Assembly: GCF_050937815.1 (NCBI RefSeq)
Contig: NZ_JACDIJ010000001.1
Coordinates: 620,001 to 684,000 of the forward strand
From: Treponema_C sp050937815
GTDB lineage: Bacteria > Spirochaetota > Spirochaetia > Treponematales > Treponemataceae
Direction of reading: 5' to 3'
DNA length: 64,000 bases
Shown: piece by piece, positions 43,147-51,449 of the stretch
Position numbering within the stretch: position 1 is the first letter of the stretch
How the letters are laid out: each line of letters opens with the position of its first letter
Notes under the pieces: generated by a model
What the model was told of the DNA's origin: nothing
Seen by the model: only the letters and a program-made list of their open reading frames with translations
Databases searched by the model: none
Position numbers and translations under genes: made by a program

Positions 43147-43913
43147 TCAACAAAAAAATACCTTCAAAAATACTTGAAGTATGCGCCGATTCGGCCGAAA
43201 GCGCCCTTACGGCGGAAAAAGCGGGAGCTTTGCGCATAGAACTATGCGCCAATTTGATTATCGGCGGTACAACGCCGACAATCGGTCTTGTAGAAGAGGT
43301 AAAAAAAGCCGTTTCGATTCCCGTAAACGTGCTTATACGGCCGCGTTTCGGCGATTTTTGCTACAGCAGTACGGAACTTAAAGCGATGGTGCGCGATATA
43401 AGGCTGTGCCGCGATGCGGGAGCCGACGGTATTGTCATCGGCTGCTTAAAAACCGACGGAAGCCTTGATACCGAAGCAACCGCAAGCCTCATCGCCGCCG
43501 CCCCAAGGGGCACTCTTTCTTTAACCCTGCACCGCGCCTTCGATATGTGTAAAGATCCCTTTGACGCATACCGCAGTGCCGCAAAACTCGGTTTCGATAC
43601 GATTTTAACATCGGGGCAAAGTGCAAGCTGCTATGAAGGACGCACCCTTTTAGCGCAGTTAAACGCACAGCGAAAAGCAGGGGAACCCGTCATAATGGCA
43701 GGCGGCGGCTTAAAGCCCGAACTCATCGTTCCGCTTGCACGGGAAGCGGCGGTACGATTTTTTCATCTTTCGGGTAAAAAAATCGTACAAAGCCCCATGC
43801 AGTGGAAAAATCCGAAAGTCAGTATGTCGACAGACAGTTTCAGCGAATATGAAATATGGGCTGCCGACGAAAAGGTTATTCGAAGCGCACGAGAGCAATT
43901 CGACCTTATATAA
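43140..43913 (+). CDS. cutC: CutC-family protein
   Basis: 257 residues, TIM-barrel CutC: KILEVCADSAESALTAEKAGALRIELCANL, IPVNVLIRPRFGDFCYSS, DGIVIGCLKTDGSLD, LTLHRAFDMCKDP, ILTSGQ. Long described as copper homeostasis, though direct copper binding is doubtful for many members. Its divergent pairing with a sugar kinase operon points rather to carbohydrate metabolism. Confidence 0.93.
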   Translation: MSINKKIPSKILEVCADSAESALTAEKAGALRIELCANLIIGGTTPTIGLVEEVKKAVSIPVNVLIRPRFGDFCYSSTELKAMVRDIRLCRDAGADGIVIGCLKTDGSLDTEATASLIAAAPRGTLSLTLHRAFDMCKDPFDAYRSAAKLGFDTILTSGQSASCYEGRTLLAQLNAQRKAGEPVIMAGGGLKPELIVPLAREAAVRFFHLSGKKIVQSPMQWKNPKVSMSTDSFSEYEIWAADEKVIRSAREQFDLI

Positions 43914-43947
43914 GGTTTGAGTTCGTATAGGGGCAACGTTTATATAC

Positions 43948-43995
43948 GGGCGGCTCAAAACCGACTTTTTGCCGCCCGCAGCCTTCCTTTTTTGC
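43948..43995 (+). terminator. Possible terminator after cutC
   Basis: Stem GGGCGGC/GCCGCCC (43948-43954 and 43971-43977) with a T-rich stretch beginning about 8 nt later (43985-43995). The T run is not adjacent, so the call is weak. Confidence 0.4.
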
Positions 43996-44065
43996 TTAAT
44001 TGTTTATTCTCTTTTATCGATAATTAAAAAGAAGCTTTAATTGTACACACAGGAGAATTTTTTAT

Positions 44066-46846
44066 ATGACTAAGCGTATACACGGCCTTTTTATGTGCCT
44101 TGCGGGTTCGGTATTTTGTACCGTTTTTTTAAACAGCTGCCTTACAATTCCCGATAATACCGGCGAACAAAAAAAACAAATGAACATTCAGGAACTCATC
44201 CTCGCCGGGAAAACGGAGGAAGTACGTGCTTTATTCCAGTCGCAGGCGGACATCAATATAACGGATGAAAACGGAAACACGGCTTTGCATATAGCAGCTC
44301 AAGTAAACGATGCCCAGCTTGTCACTTTTTTATTATATAAGGGTGCCGATTCGGAAATAAAAAATTATGCAGGCGATACGGCTTTACATGTTGCCGTAAA
44401 ACATAAGGCCGCCGCTTCGGCGGAAGTCCTTGCCGCTCTTAACAGCAATATTTTTGCAAAAGACGGAGAAGGAAACACTGCCTTTGATATAGGCTTAAAA
44501 TACGGTTCTTTATTTTATGACGCATTGCTTACCACCCGTACCGGAGAAATACGGGATGTACAAGGACAAACGATTATCCATTATTTAGTAAAAAGCAAAA
44601 ATACAGACGCATTGAAATTCTGTATCAAAAAGGGTATTCCGCTTTCCGTTAAAGACATACACGGAATAAGCCCCCTATTGCTTGCTTATTCGCAAAAAGA
44701 CCTTGAGTCGGTATATATTGCCGCTTTGCTTATTCTTGCAAATGCAGCCCCCGAAAGAGGAAACCTTGCATATTTTGAAGACGCGGTAAAAACGCACAAT
44801 CTTTCCATGCGGTTTAACGACGGCCAAAGCCCCCTGCATTTTGCCGTTATTTCAGGGGAAACGGCAATCGTGCAGTATTTAATCAAAGAAGGAAGCTCAA
44901 CGGCTGCAAAGGATATTTCCGGCTCGACACCGCTGCATGAAGCGGTACGATACGGTAAAACCGAAATTGCCGCAATGCTTTTGGATGCCGGAGCCGATAT
45001 AAATGCACGCGACAGTATGGGAAAAACGCCGCTTCTTATTATCAGTCCTGACAAAAAAAGACAGGAAATATATCAATTGCTTTTACAGCGCGGCGCCGCC
45101 GCAAATGCCGTAGATGCATACGGCGACAACGCTTTACATATAGCCACAATGACTAAAACCGAAACAGCCGTTTTGGAAGCGCTTGTCGAACGCGGCGCCG
45201 TTATCGACAGCCGCAATAAAAAAGGGCTTACCCCCTTGGCACAGGCAGTCGAAAGAAAAAATGCCGCACACATAGCTTTTTTTGCATCCAAAAATGCCGA
45301 TATACACGCCGAAGACATAAACGGGCAAACTCCTTTAAGCAGATCCCTTGAAGGCGAGTTTGATATGATAAAAACGCTTATAAACGGCACGAATATCAAT
45401 TCCCGCGATTCCATCGGCAATACACCCCTTCATATTGCCGTCTTTAAAAAAGCATCTCCCGAACAAACACGATTTTTGCTGGAAAACGGTGCCGAAATAA
45501 ATGCCCGTAACAGAAACGGAGACTCTCCCCTGTATATGGCGGTACAGCAAAATAACAGATTTATCGGCGAAATGCTGTTGGCACAGGGAGCGGATGTATT
45601 TTCCGCAAACACGGCAAACTATTCCCCGCTTCGCTTAGCCTTAAGCGCAGGCGGCGACGTACAGGATTGGCTTTTAACATCGGAAGTTATAAAGGCGACA
45701 GACGGCATGGGAAACACCCCCCTTCATTATGCAGCGGAATGGCATTTAAACGATGCAGCCTCCGTTATTCTTGAAAAAGGCGCTCCGATAAACAAACAAA
45801 ACACAAACGGAGAAACCGCAGTATTCAGTGCCGTCAAATCGGACAACGACTCCCTTATAAAAATCTTTATAAAAAACGGTGCCGATTTGAATTTGCGCGA
45901 TTATTTAGGAAATACCCCCCTTCATGCATGCGTGCGATGGGAAGCGCAAAAAGCAGCCCTTATGCTTTTAAAATCCGCCGATGTAAACGCAAAAAATCTT
46001 TCGGGAAAAACCGCTTTGCATGAAGCCGCTCACGGCGGGCGGATAAAAACGGCAAAACTGCTTTTAAATCATAAAGCCGATATAAATTCGTCCGACATAA
46101 CCGGAAGAACGCCGCTTATGGATGCCGTCGTAAATGAAAATACTGAAATGACGGCCCTGCTTCTTCAATTGGGAGCAAGTCCTTCCATCCAGGAAATGTA
46201 CGGAAGAACCGCCTATCACGATGCGGCCGAAACGGGAAATACGGCATTGATACGTTTACTGCGTAGATCGGGCGGAAATCCGCTTGCACGCGACATTCAC
46301 GGCCGTACCCCGCTCTCTTTGGTATTGCATAAAGACAAATCGGTTATAGGAGCGGTATTGGGAGATGACATAAACCTTGCCGACTCGGACGGAAACACCC
46401 CTGCCCATATTGCCGTAACGTCTTCCGTTTCAGCTGCGATGTTTACCGCCCTTATCGAAGCGGGTTTTCCGGTAGACAGGCGAAACAGAGAAGGGATTAC
46501 CCCCTTACTGCTTGCGGTAAAACACGACAAACCGGATTTAGCCCGCATTGCCTTGGAAAAAGGAGCGGATCCCTTTATACGGGACAATTTATCCGAATGT
46601 GCCGTAAGTTATGCATTAAAGCATGATAATACCATATTGAATATGATTGTACAAATTGCAGGAACAAAACGCGATATAGCCGGAGAAAACATTTTGCACT
46701 ATGCCGCCCGTGAAGCCGATGCGGCAACCGTACAGCGCCTTTTGTCGATGAGTTTGGATAAAACGGTAAAAAACATTTCGGGAGAAACACCCTATGATAC
46801 GGCGGTACGCTGGAAGCGAAACGATATAGCCGCCTTACTAAAATAG
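44066..46846 (+). CDS. Large ankyrin-repeat lipoprotein
   Basis: 926 residues; signal with lipobox LNSC, so probably anchored to a membrane and facing the periplasm or outside. The rest is an almost unbroken array of about 25 ankyrin repeats of 33 residues (NGNTALHIAAQVNDAQLVTFLLYKGADSEI-like units, with G-x-TPLH-x-A and LL-x-x-GAD-x-x-x-x motifs). Ankyrin arrays bind proteins; bacterial ones are frequent in host-associated species. No other domain is visible. SD AGGAGA precedes ATG 44066. Monocistronic. Confidence 0.93.
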   Translation: MTKRIHGLFMCLAGSVFCTVFLNSCLTIPDNTGEQKKQMNIQELILAGKTEEVRALFQSQADINITDENGNTALHIAAQVNDAQLVTFLLYKGADSEIKNYAGDTALHVAVKHKAAASAEVLAALNSNIFAKDGEGNTAFDIGLKYGSLFYDALLTTRTGEIRDVQGQTIIHYLVKSKNTDALKFCIKKGIPLSVKDIHGISPLLLAYSQKDLESVYIAALLILANAAPERGNLAYFEDAVKTHNLSMRFNDGQSPLHFAVISGETAIVQYLIKEGSSTAAKDISGSTPLHEAVRYGKTEIAAMLLDAGADINARDSMGKTPLLIISPDKKRQEIYQLLLQRGAAANAVDAYGDNALHIATMTKTETAVLEALVERGAVIDSRNKKGLTPLAQAVERKNAAHIAFFASKNADIHAEDINGQTPLSRSLEGEFDMIKTLINGTNINSRDSIGNTPLHIAVFKKASPEQTRFLLENGAEINARNRNGDSPLYMAVQQNNRFIGEMLLAQGADVFSANTANYSPLRLALSAGGDVQDWLLTSEVIKATDGMGNTPLHYAAEWHLNDAASVILEKGAPINKQNTNGETAVFSAVKSDNDSLIKIFIKNGADLNLRDYLGNTPLHACVRWEAQKAALMLLKSADVNAKNLSGKTALHEAAHGGRIKTAKLLLNHKADINSSDITGRTPLMDAVVNENTEMTALLLQLGASPSIQEMYGRTAYHDAAETGNTALIRLLRRSGGNPLARDIHGRTPLSLVLHKDKSVIGAVLGDDINLADSDGNTPAHIAVTSSVSAAMFTALIEAGFPVDRRNREGITPLLLAVKHDKPDLARIALEKGADPFIRDNLSECAVSYALKHDNTILNMIVQIAGTKRDIAGENILHYAAREADAATVQRLLSMSLDKTVKNISGETPYDTAVRWKRNDIAALLK

Positions 46847-46860
46847 GCAGAGCCTGTATT

Positions 46861-47181
46861 TTAAGAGCCGGAGCGCAGTTCATCCAAAACCTTTTTGAAC
46901 GCGCTGTCCGGCTTTTTTAATTCTTTTGCACCGCGCGTAATTTTACATAGACTCATTTTAAACATACGGGCAATTTCTCTTTGAGTAGTGCCCTTATCGA
47001 TTTCTCGCACCAAAAGCCAGCGCTTTGCCAAATCTTCCCGCTCGGCACCGGTAAACAAACAGCCGAAAAAGTCGGCAATATCTTCAGGATTGCTCATGCC
47101 GGCGATAATCGCATACAGTTCATTCAAGCCCTCATAAAAATCACGCTCGGATACCGCGTCTTTTTTCTCTTTGTTTTCCAT
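46861..47181 (-). CDS. TrpR/YerC-YecD-family DNA-binding regulator
   Basis: 106 residues from ATG 47181; the longer open frame to 47352 crosses the divergent gene. The TrpR-like core is clear: GMSNPEDIADFFGCLFTGAEREDLAKRWLLVREID, then helix-turn-helix GTTQREIARMFKMSLCKITRGAKEL. The target is not known. TATAAT ends 7 nt before this ATG and there is no ribosome site. Confidence 0.88.
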   Translation of the reverse strand: MENKEKKDAVSERDFYEGLNELYAIIAGMSNPEDIADFFGCLFTGAEREDLAKRWLLVREIDKGTTQREIARMFKMSLCKITRGAKELKKPDSAFKKVLDELRSGS

Positions 47182-47188
47182 AACAGTC

Positions 47189-47224
47189 ATTATACTTGCA
47201 ATCACAAAAAAAAGACAGTATATT
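47189..47224. promoter_or_regulatory. Divergent leaderless-type promoters, regulator and small gene
   Basis: Minus strand: TATAAT (47194 to 47189), 7 nt, ATG 47181. Plus strand: TTGCAA (47196-47201), 17-nt spacer, TATATT (47219-47224), 6 nt, ATG 47231. The start codons are 49 bp apart. Confidence 0.6.
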
Positions 47225-47230
47225 CTATAT

Positions 47231-47491
47231 ATGAGTGAAACAACGGAATGGGAAGGCATTGCATACAAACAGGTTTTTGACGAAGAAACGCTGGGACTTG
47301 AACGGCGCAAAGCGTACGACAGGGATTTATCGATACAAGAATTGGAAAACACCTTACAATCTCTTTATGTGAGTGAAGGCAATAATTACACGGGACGCGG
47401 GCCGGTCGGCGACATTGTTATGGCAGCCACCATTGCCGCATATGAACAGTTCATAGAAGAATGGAAAAAAGATTCCCGCCCGCAGCGGTAA
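47231..47491 (+). CDS. Small acidic protein, function unknown
   Basis: 86 residues, MSETTEWEGIAYKQVFDEET... with a Glu-rich first half, a YVSEGNNYTGRGPVGDIVMAATIAAYEQF segment and a basic end. No family recognised. The conserved-looking GRGPVGDIVMAATIAAYE block suggests a real protein, and the promoter 6 nt before this ATG supports this start instead of 47171. Divergent from the TrpR-like regulator, which may control it. Confidence 0.7.
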   Translation: MSETTEWEGIAYKQVFDEETLGLERRKAYDRDLSIQELENTLQSLYVSEGNNYTGRGPVGDIVMAATIAAYEQFIEEWKKDSRPQR

Positions 47492-47563
47492 ACGGTGCCG
47501 AGGCGGCCTTCCCGAAGCCGAAATTGCAAAGCTGTAAAAACCACGGAACAAGACCGAAGGCTC

Positions 47564-48391
47564 TTAGCCGAACAATCTGCGGGCATTTTGCAGTACCGCG
47601 GCGGCCAATTCTTCGGTAGACAAGCCGCGGATATTCGCAACAAAGCGGTAAGTGTGTTCAATGAGCAACGGGGTGTTCGGTTTTCCGCGGAAGGGAACGG
47701 GGGCCAAATAGGGGGCGTCGGTTTCCAAAAGCAGGCGGTCGGCGGGAATAAAGCGCACCAGTTTTTCGGTTTCGCTTATTTGTGTTTTTTTTGCGTATGT
47801 TACCGAACCTGAAAGCGATATGTACCAGCCCTCGTCCAAAAAAGCGCGCGCTTCTTCCGCACCGTAAGAATAACAGTGCAGCACGCCTTTTTTTTCGCCC
47901 GCGTTTTTAATGCCCGCAAGGGTTTGCTCAAAGGCGTCGCGCGAATGAACGATAAGGGGAAGCTCCAATTCCCGCGCCAGCTCAAGCTGCATATCGAACA
48001 GTTCGCGCTCCCCTTCTTCGTCGGCATCGTCGGTATTCCAGTGGCGGTCAAAGCCGCATTCGCCGATTGCACACAGGCGCTTTTCATCGCATAATTCAAT
48101 TTGCTCGCGCAAAACGTCCATATGCAAAAAGCGGTCGGCAATCGCGTCTTTATCCGGCCAAATACCCGCGCCGAAACGCAGCATTGAAGCCGCCCTCTCT
48201 TTAAGCGATGAATCCTGAACGGAAGCGGTTATGCCGTTTACAAAATCGATACGCTCTTTTAAATCGTTCGAGCGGGTACCCGAATCCAAAACAAAGGGTA
48301 CTTTTTTATCGGCAAGCTCACGTATAACCGAGGCGGCGTCTATACCGCGCCCGGCAAGATAGGTTAAATGGCAGTGGGTATCGGTAAACAT
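47564..48391 (-). CDS. tatD: TatD-family metal-dependent DNase
   Basis: 275 residues, TIM-barrel hydrolase. Metal ligands seen in FTDTHCHLTY, AIGECGFDRHW, LPLIVHSRDAFEQTL, VLHCYSYG and LLETDAPYLAPVPFRGKPN. TatD enzymes are 3'-5' exonucleases involved in DNA repair and degradation. Starts 16 nt after the rhodanese gene, probably one transcript. Confidence 0.95.
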   Translation of the reverse strand: MFTDTHCHLTYLAGRGIDAASVIRELADKKVPFVLDSGTRSNDLKERIDFVNGITASVQDSSLKERAASMLRFGAGIWPDKDAIADRFLHMDVLREQIELCDEKRLCAIGECGFDRHWNTDDADEEGERELFDMQLELARELELPLIVHSRDAFEQTLAGIKNAGEKKGVLHCYSYGAEEARAFLDEGWYISLSGSVTYAKKTQISETEKLVRFIPADRLLLETDAPYLAPVPFRGKPNTPLLIEHTYRFVANIRGLSTEELAAAVLQNARRLFG

Positions 48392-48407
48392 CGGTTCGGG
48401 GGCGGCC

Positions 48408-48827
48408 TTATTTTACCACTTCATAGGGCCAGCTTATAATACCGCCGAAATCGTAAATTGCCGTATAGCCTAAGGCTGCAAGTTTTCCCGCAGCATTGCG
48501 GCTTCTGGCCCCCGAACGGCAGTATACGAGGATTTCGGCGTTTAAGTCGGGAAGCTGAGCCGGACGGCTTGAACCGATAGTTTCGTTGGGAATTACAATA
48601 GCACCCGGAATGTGCCCCGAATCGTATTCGGCCTGTGTGCGCACATCAACGATGATTACGCCGCCCTTATCCATACGGGCCTTTGCTTCCTGAGCGGAAA
48701 TTGTAGAAAAGCTATTCTTTTGCATATGTTTCTCCTTAGTACCTGCGGCTCCCAAACAGGAAGCGCATACAATCAAAGCGGCATAGACAGCAATTTTTTT
48801 TACCGCTTTTACAGCTTGTTTTTTCAT
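48408..48827 (-). CDS. Rhodanese-domain lipoprotein
   Basis: 139 residues from ATG 48827 (SD AGAGG); upstream sequence in the same frame has no ribosome site. Lipoprotein-type signal (VCASC), then one rhodanese domain: GVIIVDVRTQAEYDSGHIPGAI and the active-site loop ILVYCRSGARSRNAAGKL with catalytic Cys. Would handle sulfane sulfur outside the cytoplasm. Confidence 0.92.
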   Translation of the reverse strand: MKKQAVKAVKKIAVYAALIVCASCLGAAGTKEKHMQKNSFSTISAQEAKARMDKGGVIIVDVRTQAEYDSGHIPGAIVIPNETIGSSRPAQLPDLNAEILVYCRSGARSRNAAGKLAALGYTAIYDFGGIISWPYEVVK

Positions 48828-48858
48828 ACATACCTCTTTATAAATCGTTATTTTTCCG

Positions 48859-50100
48859 TTACCGCTTATTTTCCGCAGCGGCAATTTTTTCCAAAAGTGT
48901 AATGCCTTCAATATACATACGCGGAATATGAAAGGGACCCTTATACATATTTCCCTTAAGCGCTGTAGAAAGGGTTCCGTCGCGGTGAAAATAGCCGTAA
49001 CATTCGCCGTATTTTTTATCGGGAAAGCGCTCGTGAAAATAGTTGTGCGCAAGGCTAAAGCGCGTTTGATATTTTTTTTGTCCCGTCAGGTAATAGGCAT
49101 ACAGCGAAGCGATAACCGCTTCGTTTTGCGGCCACCAGAATTTCATATCCTGCCAATATTCGCTGAGGCTTTTATTTTCGATGTCGCGGAAATATATAAT
49201 ACCGCCGTACTTTTTATCCCAGCCGCGCTGCCACATCCAATCGAACATATCGAGGCCCAACTTTTGTAAGTCTTTATCGCCGCGCTCAATCCCCTCTTTC
49301 ATTATAAACCACGAGCCTTCTATAGCGTGCCCCGGATTTAAAAGACGGCCTTCAAAATGCTCATACTGAACCGAACCGTCCGGAGCGCACTGTTCGAGCA
49401 CCGCCTTTAATTCGGGCTTTATAAAATACGTTTTGATTTCGTCTAAAAGAGTGTCGATGTACCGGTTGCAAAAATCTTCGCCTTCCATATTGAATTGACG
49501 CAAAGATGCACGCAATTCGGAAACGGTATTCAATAAAATCATCGGAACGCCGAAACCGCGCGCGGGGGCGTTTTTTTCATCGAATTTCGGAATAAGCAGA
49601 CCGGGTGTTGAGCGTATTTCGTCGATTTTTTTAAGCAGATTGAAGGCTTTTTGTACGTAAGATGCTTGACCCGACGAGCGGCCGTAAGAGGCAAAACCGA
49701 CTACCGCAAAGGTTTCGCTGAAAAAATAGCGCAGGCGTTTTATAACCGGCTTTCCGTCCCCGGTAAGGCGAAAATACATTCTTCCGTCGGCCTTATCGGT
49801 GCAGTGCTTTTCTATAAAGTCCGCCAAAGAGCGGCAGGCATCCAAGTATTCGGGGTGTTCTTCTCCGTAAGAGGCGGCCTTCATATAGGCGTGTGCGAAG
49901 GTCCACAAAGCGCGGCCCTGAAACCACACCGATTTATCGCTTTCCAAAAGGCTTCCGTCCCTGTCCAAGCCCGTGTATATTCCGCCGTGAACGGAATCCA
50001 TACCGAACTGTAACCAAAAAGGCAGCACCGAGCCGGTAAGATTTTTCTTATAAAACGAAAGCAGTTTTTTTGCATTGAATTCTTTTGTTGCCGTATGCAT
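48859..50100 (-). CDS. AGE-family epimerase (N-acylglucosamine/cellobiose 2-epimerase type)
   Basis: 413 residues from ATG 50100. (alpha/alpha)6-barrel features: GGIYTGLDRDG, KSVWFQGRALWTFAHAYM, RLLNPGHAIEGSWFIM with a catalytic His, KFWWPQNEAVIASLYAY and KGNMYKGPFHIPRMYIEG. The family epimerises N-acetylglucosamine to N-acetylmannosamine or acts on the reducing end of cellobiose or mannobiose; the residues seen do not settle the choice. TTGACA lies at 50144 to 50139. An upstream in-frame ATG at 50220 falls in repeat DNA. Confidence 0.88.
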   Translation of the reverse strand: MHTATKEFNAKKLLSFYKKNLTGSVLPFWLQFGMDSVHGGIYTGLDRDGSLLESDKSVWFQGRALWTFAHAYMKAASYGEEHPEYLDACRSLADFIEKHCTDKADGRMYFRLTGDGKPVIKRLRYFFSETFAVVGFASYGRSSGQASYVQKAFNLLKKIDEIRSTPGLLIPKFDEKNAPARGFGVPMILLNTVSELRASLRQFNMEGEDFCNRYIDTLLDEIKTYFIKPELKAVLEQCAPDGSVQYEHFEGRLLNPGHAIEGSWFIMKEGIERGDKDLQKLGLDMFDWMWQRGWDKKYGGIIYFRDIENKSLSEYWQDMKFWWPQNEAVIASLYAYYLTGQKKYQTRFSLAHNYFHERFPDKKYGECYGYFHRDGTLSTALKGNMYKGPFHIPRMYIEGITLLEKIAAAENKR

Positions 50101-50168
50101 ATCGGCTTCTACGGTATAACAAGCATTCGGCTTTGTCAAGACAGGGCGTTTGCATAAAGGAACCGCGC

Positions 50169-50261
50169 CTTCCCCGTTCGGGGAACGATGTCTTCCCTGT
50201 ACGGGGAACAGGTGCTTCACCGAGCGGGGAATGGGCTCTTCACCGAGCGGGGAGTACAGCC
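50169..50261. repeat. 23-bp tandem repeat, four imperfect copies
   Basis: Copies begin with CTTC at 50169, 50192, 50215 and 50238 and share the core CGGGGAA. The copies alternate short inverted arms around the core. Located between the AGE-family gene and a DUF4469 fragment; marks the left edge of the repeat-rich hotspot. Confidence 0.75.
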
Positions 50262-50262
50262 C

Positions 50263-50397
50263 TTAAGCTTTGGCGGTGCAAGGCAGTTTATAGACAATTT
50301 CGCGTAATTCTTTAAGCGTTTTATTGCCGGTGCTGAACTTGGTGCGTATTATTACCGTAACTTTTCCTGCCGGTACCGCCGCGGGTACGCGGGCGAT
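50263..50397 (-). pseudogene. DUF4469 3'-end fragment (direct duplicate of 51450-51584)
   Basis: The 135 bp repeat the last 44 codons and stop of the DUF4469 gene at 51450 with a few mismatches, encoding ARVPAAVPAGKVTVIIRTKF onward to KLPCTAKA. It has no start. The two copies lie in the same orientation and flank the Rpn gene. Confidence 0.85.
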
Positions 50398-50470
50398 AAG
50401 CGGATGTCCGGCAAAACTATACAATTCCCCGTTTTCGTGTTACACTGTGAATGAAGGGGGTGATGGAAGA

Positions 50471-51337
50471 ATGTCTAAACACAAACGCAGCTACAAAGAT
50501 TCTGTCTTTGTCGATTTGTTCGCAGAAGACGAAAAAGCAAAAGAAAACTTTTTATCGCTTTATAACGCCTTGCACGGCACAAACCTGCAAATGTCCTGTC
50601 CCGTAGAAAACATAAGGCTTGATAACGTAATGTATATGAACATTATAAACGATGTTTCCTGCCTTGTGGACGGTAAAATCATAGTGTTGGCTGAACACCA
50701 GTCTACCATAAACGAAAACATGCCTTTGCGCTTTTTGCAGTATATCGCTCGGCTCTACGAAAAACTGCAAGCACCGACAGACAGGTATCTGAGAAAGCTG
50801 TCAAAAATACCCGCGCCCGAATTCTATGTTTTCTATAATGGTGTAGAAGATTATCCTGAAACCGCAATTCTAAAACTCTCCGATGCTTTTATAACGAAAT
50901 CCGCACCCGCACCCTTGGAGTTGACGGTGCAGGTTTTAAACATCAATACAGCTAAAGCACATAAAGTTTTAGCCGCGTGCAAAGCGCTTGAAGAATACAG
51001 CCTCTTTGTAGAAGAGGTCCGAAAGCAAATGCAGCTCGACAGCGAAAACGGCTTTACCAATGCGGTAAAAATATGCATAGACAAAGACATCTTAAAAGAC
51101 TACTTACAGAGAAAATCACGGGAGGTAATAAACATGTTAATAGCTGAATACGACTATGATACCGACATAGCGGTACAACGGCAAGAAAGCCTGATGATCG
51201 GCATACAACAAGGCATGGAAAGAGGCTCTTACCAAACAAAACTTGAAACGGCAAAGATATTAAAACAGCTCGGCGATTCTACTGCAAAAATAGTGCAAGC
51301 CACGGGCTTAAGCAAAGAAGAAATCGAGGCTTTATAA
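50471..51337 (+). CDS. Rpn-family recombination-promoting nuclease / PD-(D/E)XK transposase
   Basis: 288 residues from ATG 50471. Family start YKDSVFVDLFAEDEKAKENFLSLYNALHGT; nuclease core with NDVSCLVDGKIIVLAEHQST (Asp and the E-x-Q pair), PLRFLQYIARLYEKL, and the typical tail IQQGMERGSYQTKLETAKILKQLGDSTAKIVQATGLSKEEIEAL. Members cut DNA and raise RecA-independent recombination, and spread as multigene families. All core residues appear intact. Flanked by direct 135-bp DUF4469 fragments and followed by a partial copy of its own 3' region. Confidence 0.9.
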   Translation: MSKHKRSYKDSVFVDLFAEDEKAKENFLSLYNALHGTNLQMSCPVENIRLDNVMYMNIINDVSCLVDGKIIVLAEHQSTINENMPLRFLQYIARLYEKLQAPTDRYLRKLSKIPAPEFYVFYNGVEDYPETAILKLSDAFITKSAPAPLELTVQVLNINTAKAHKVLAACKALEEYSLFVEEVRKQMQLDSENGFTNAVKICIDKDILKDYLQRKSREVINMLIAEYDYDTDIAVQRQESLMIGIQQGMERGSYQTKLETAKILKQLGDSTAKIVQATGLSKEEIEAL

Positions 51338-51338
51338 G

Positions 51339-51395
51339 AATAAACATGTTAATAGCCGAATATGATTGCGACACCGATATAGCCGTACAGCGTAC
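51339..51395 (+). pseudogene. Rpn fragment following the intact copy
   Basis: After the stop codon the sequence encodes INMLIAEYDCDTDIAVQR, matching residues about 219-236 of the intact protein, then degrades. The remnant at 55692-55938 has the same tail in the same place. Confidence 0.7.
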
Positions 51396-51403
51396 TTTGC
51401 AGA

Positions 51404-51439
51404 CAAAGCCTCTTTGATACGGTGAGCAAAGAGGCTTTG
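51404..51439 (+). terminator. Perfect 13-bp hairpin after the Rpn gene
   Basis: CAAAGCCTCTTTG/CAAAGAGGCTTTG (51404-51416 and 51427-51439) with a 10-nt loop. A T run is lacking, so it may be a hairpin of the local repeat family and not a true terminator. Confidence 0.5.
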
Positions 51440-51449
51440 ATAGTGAATG

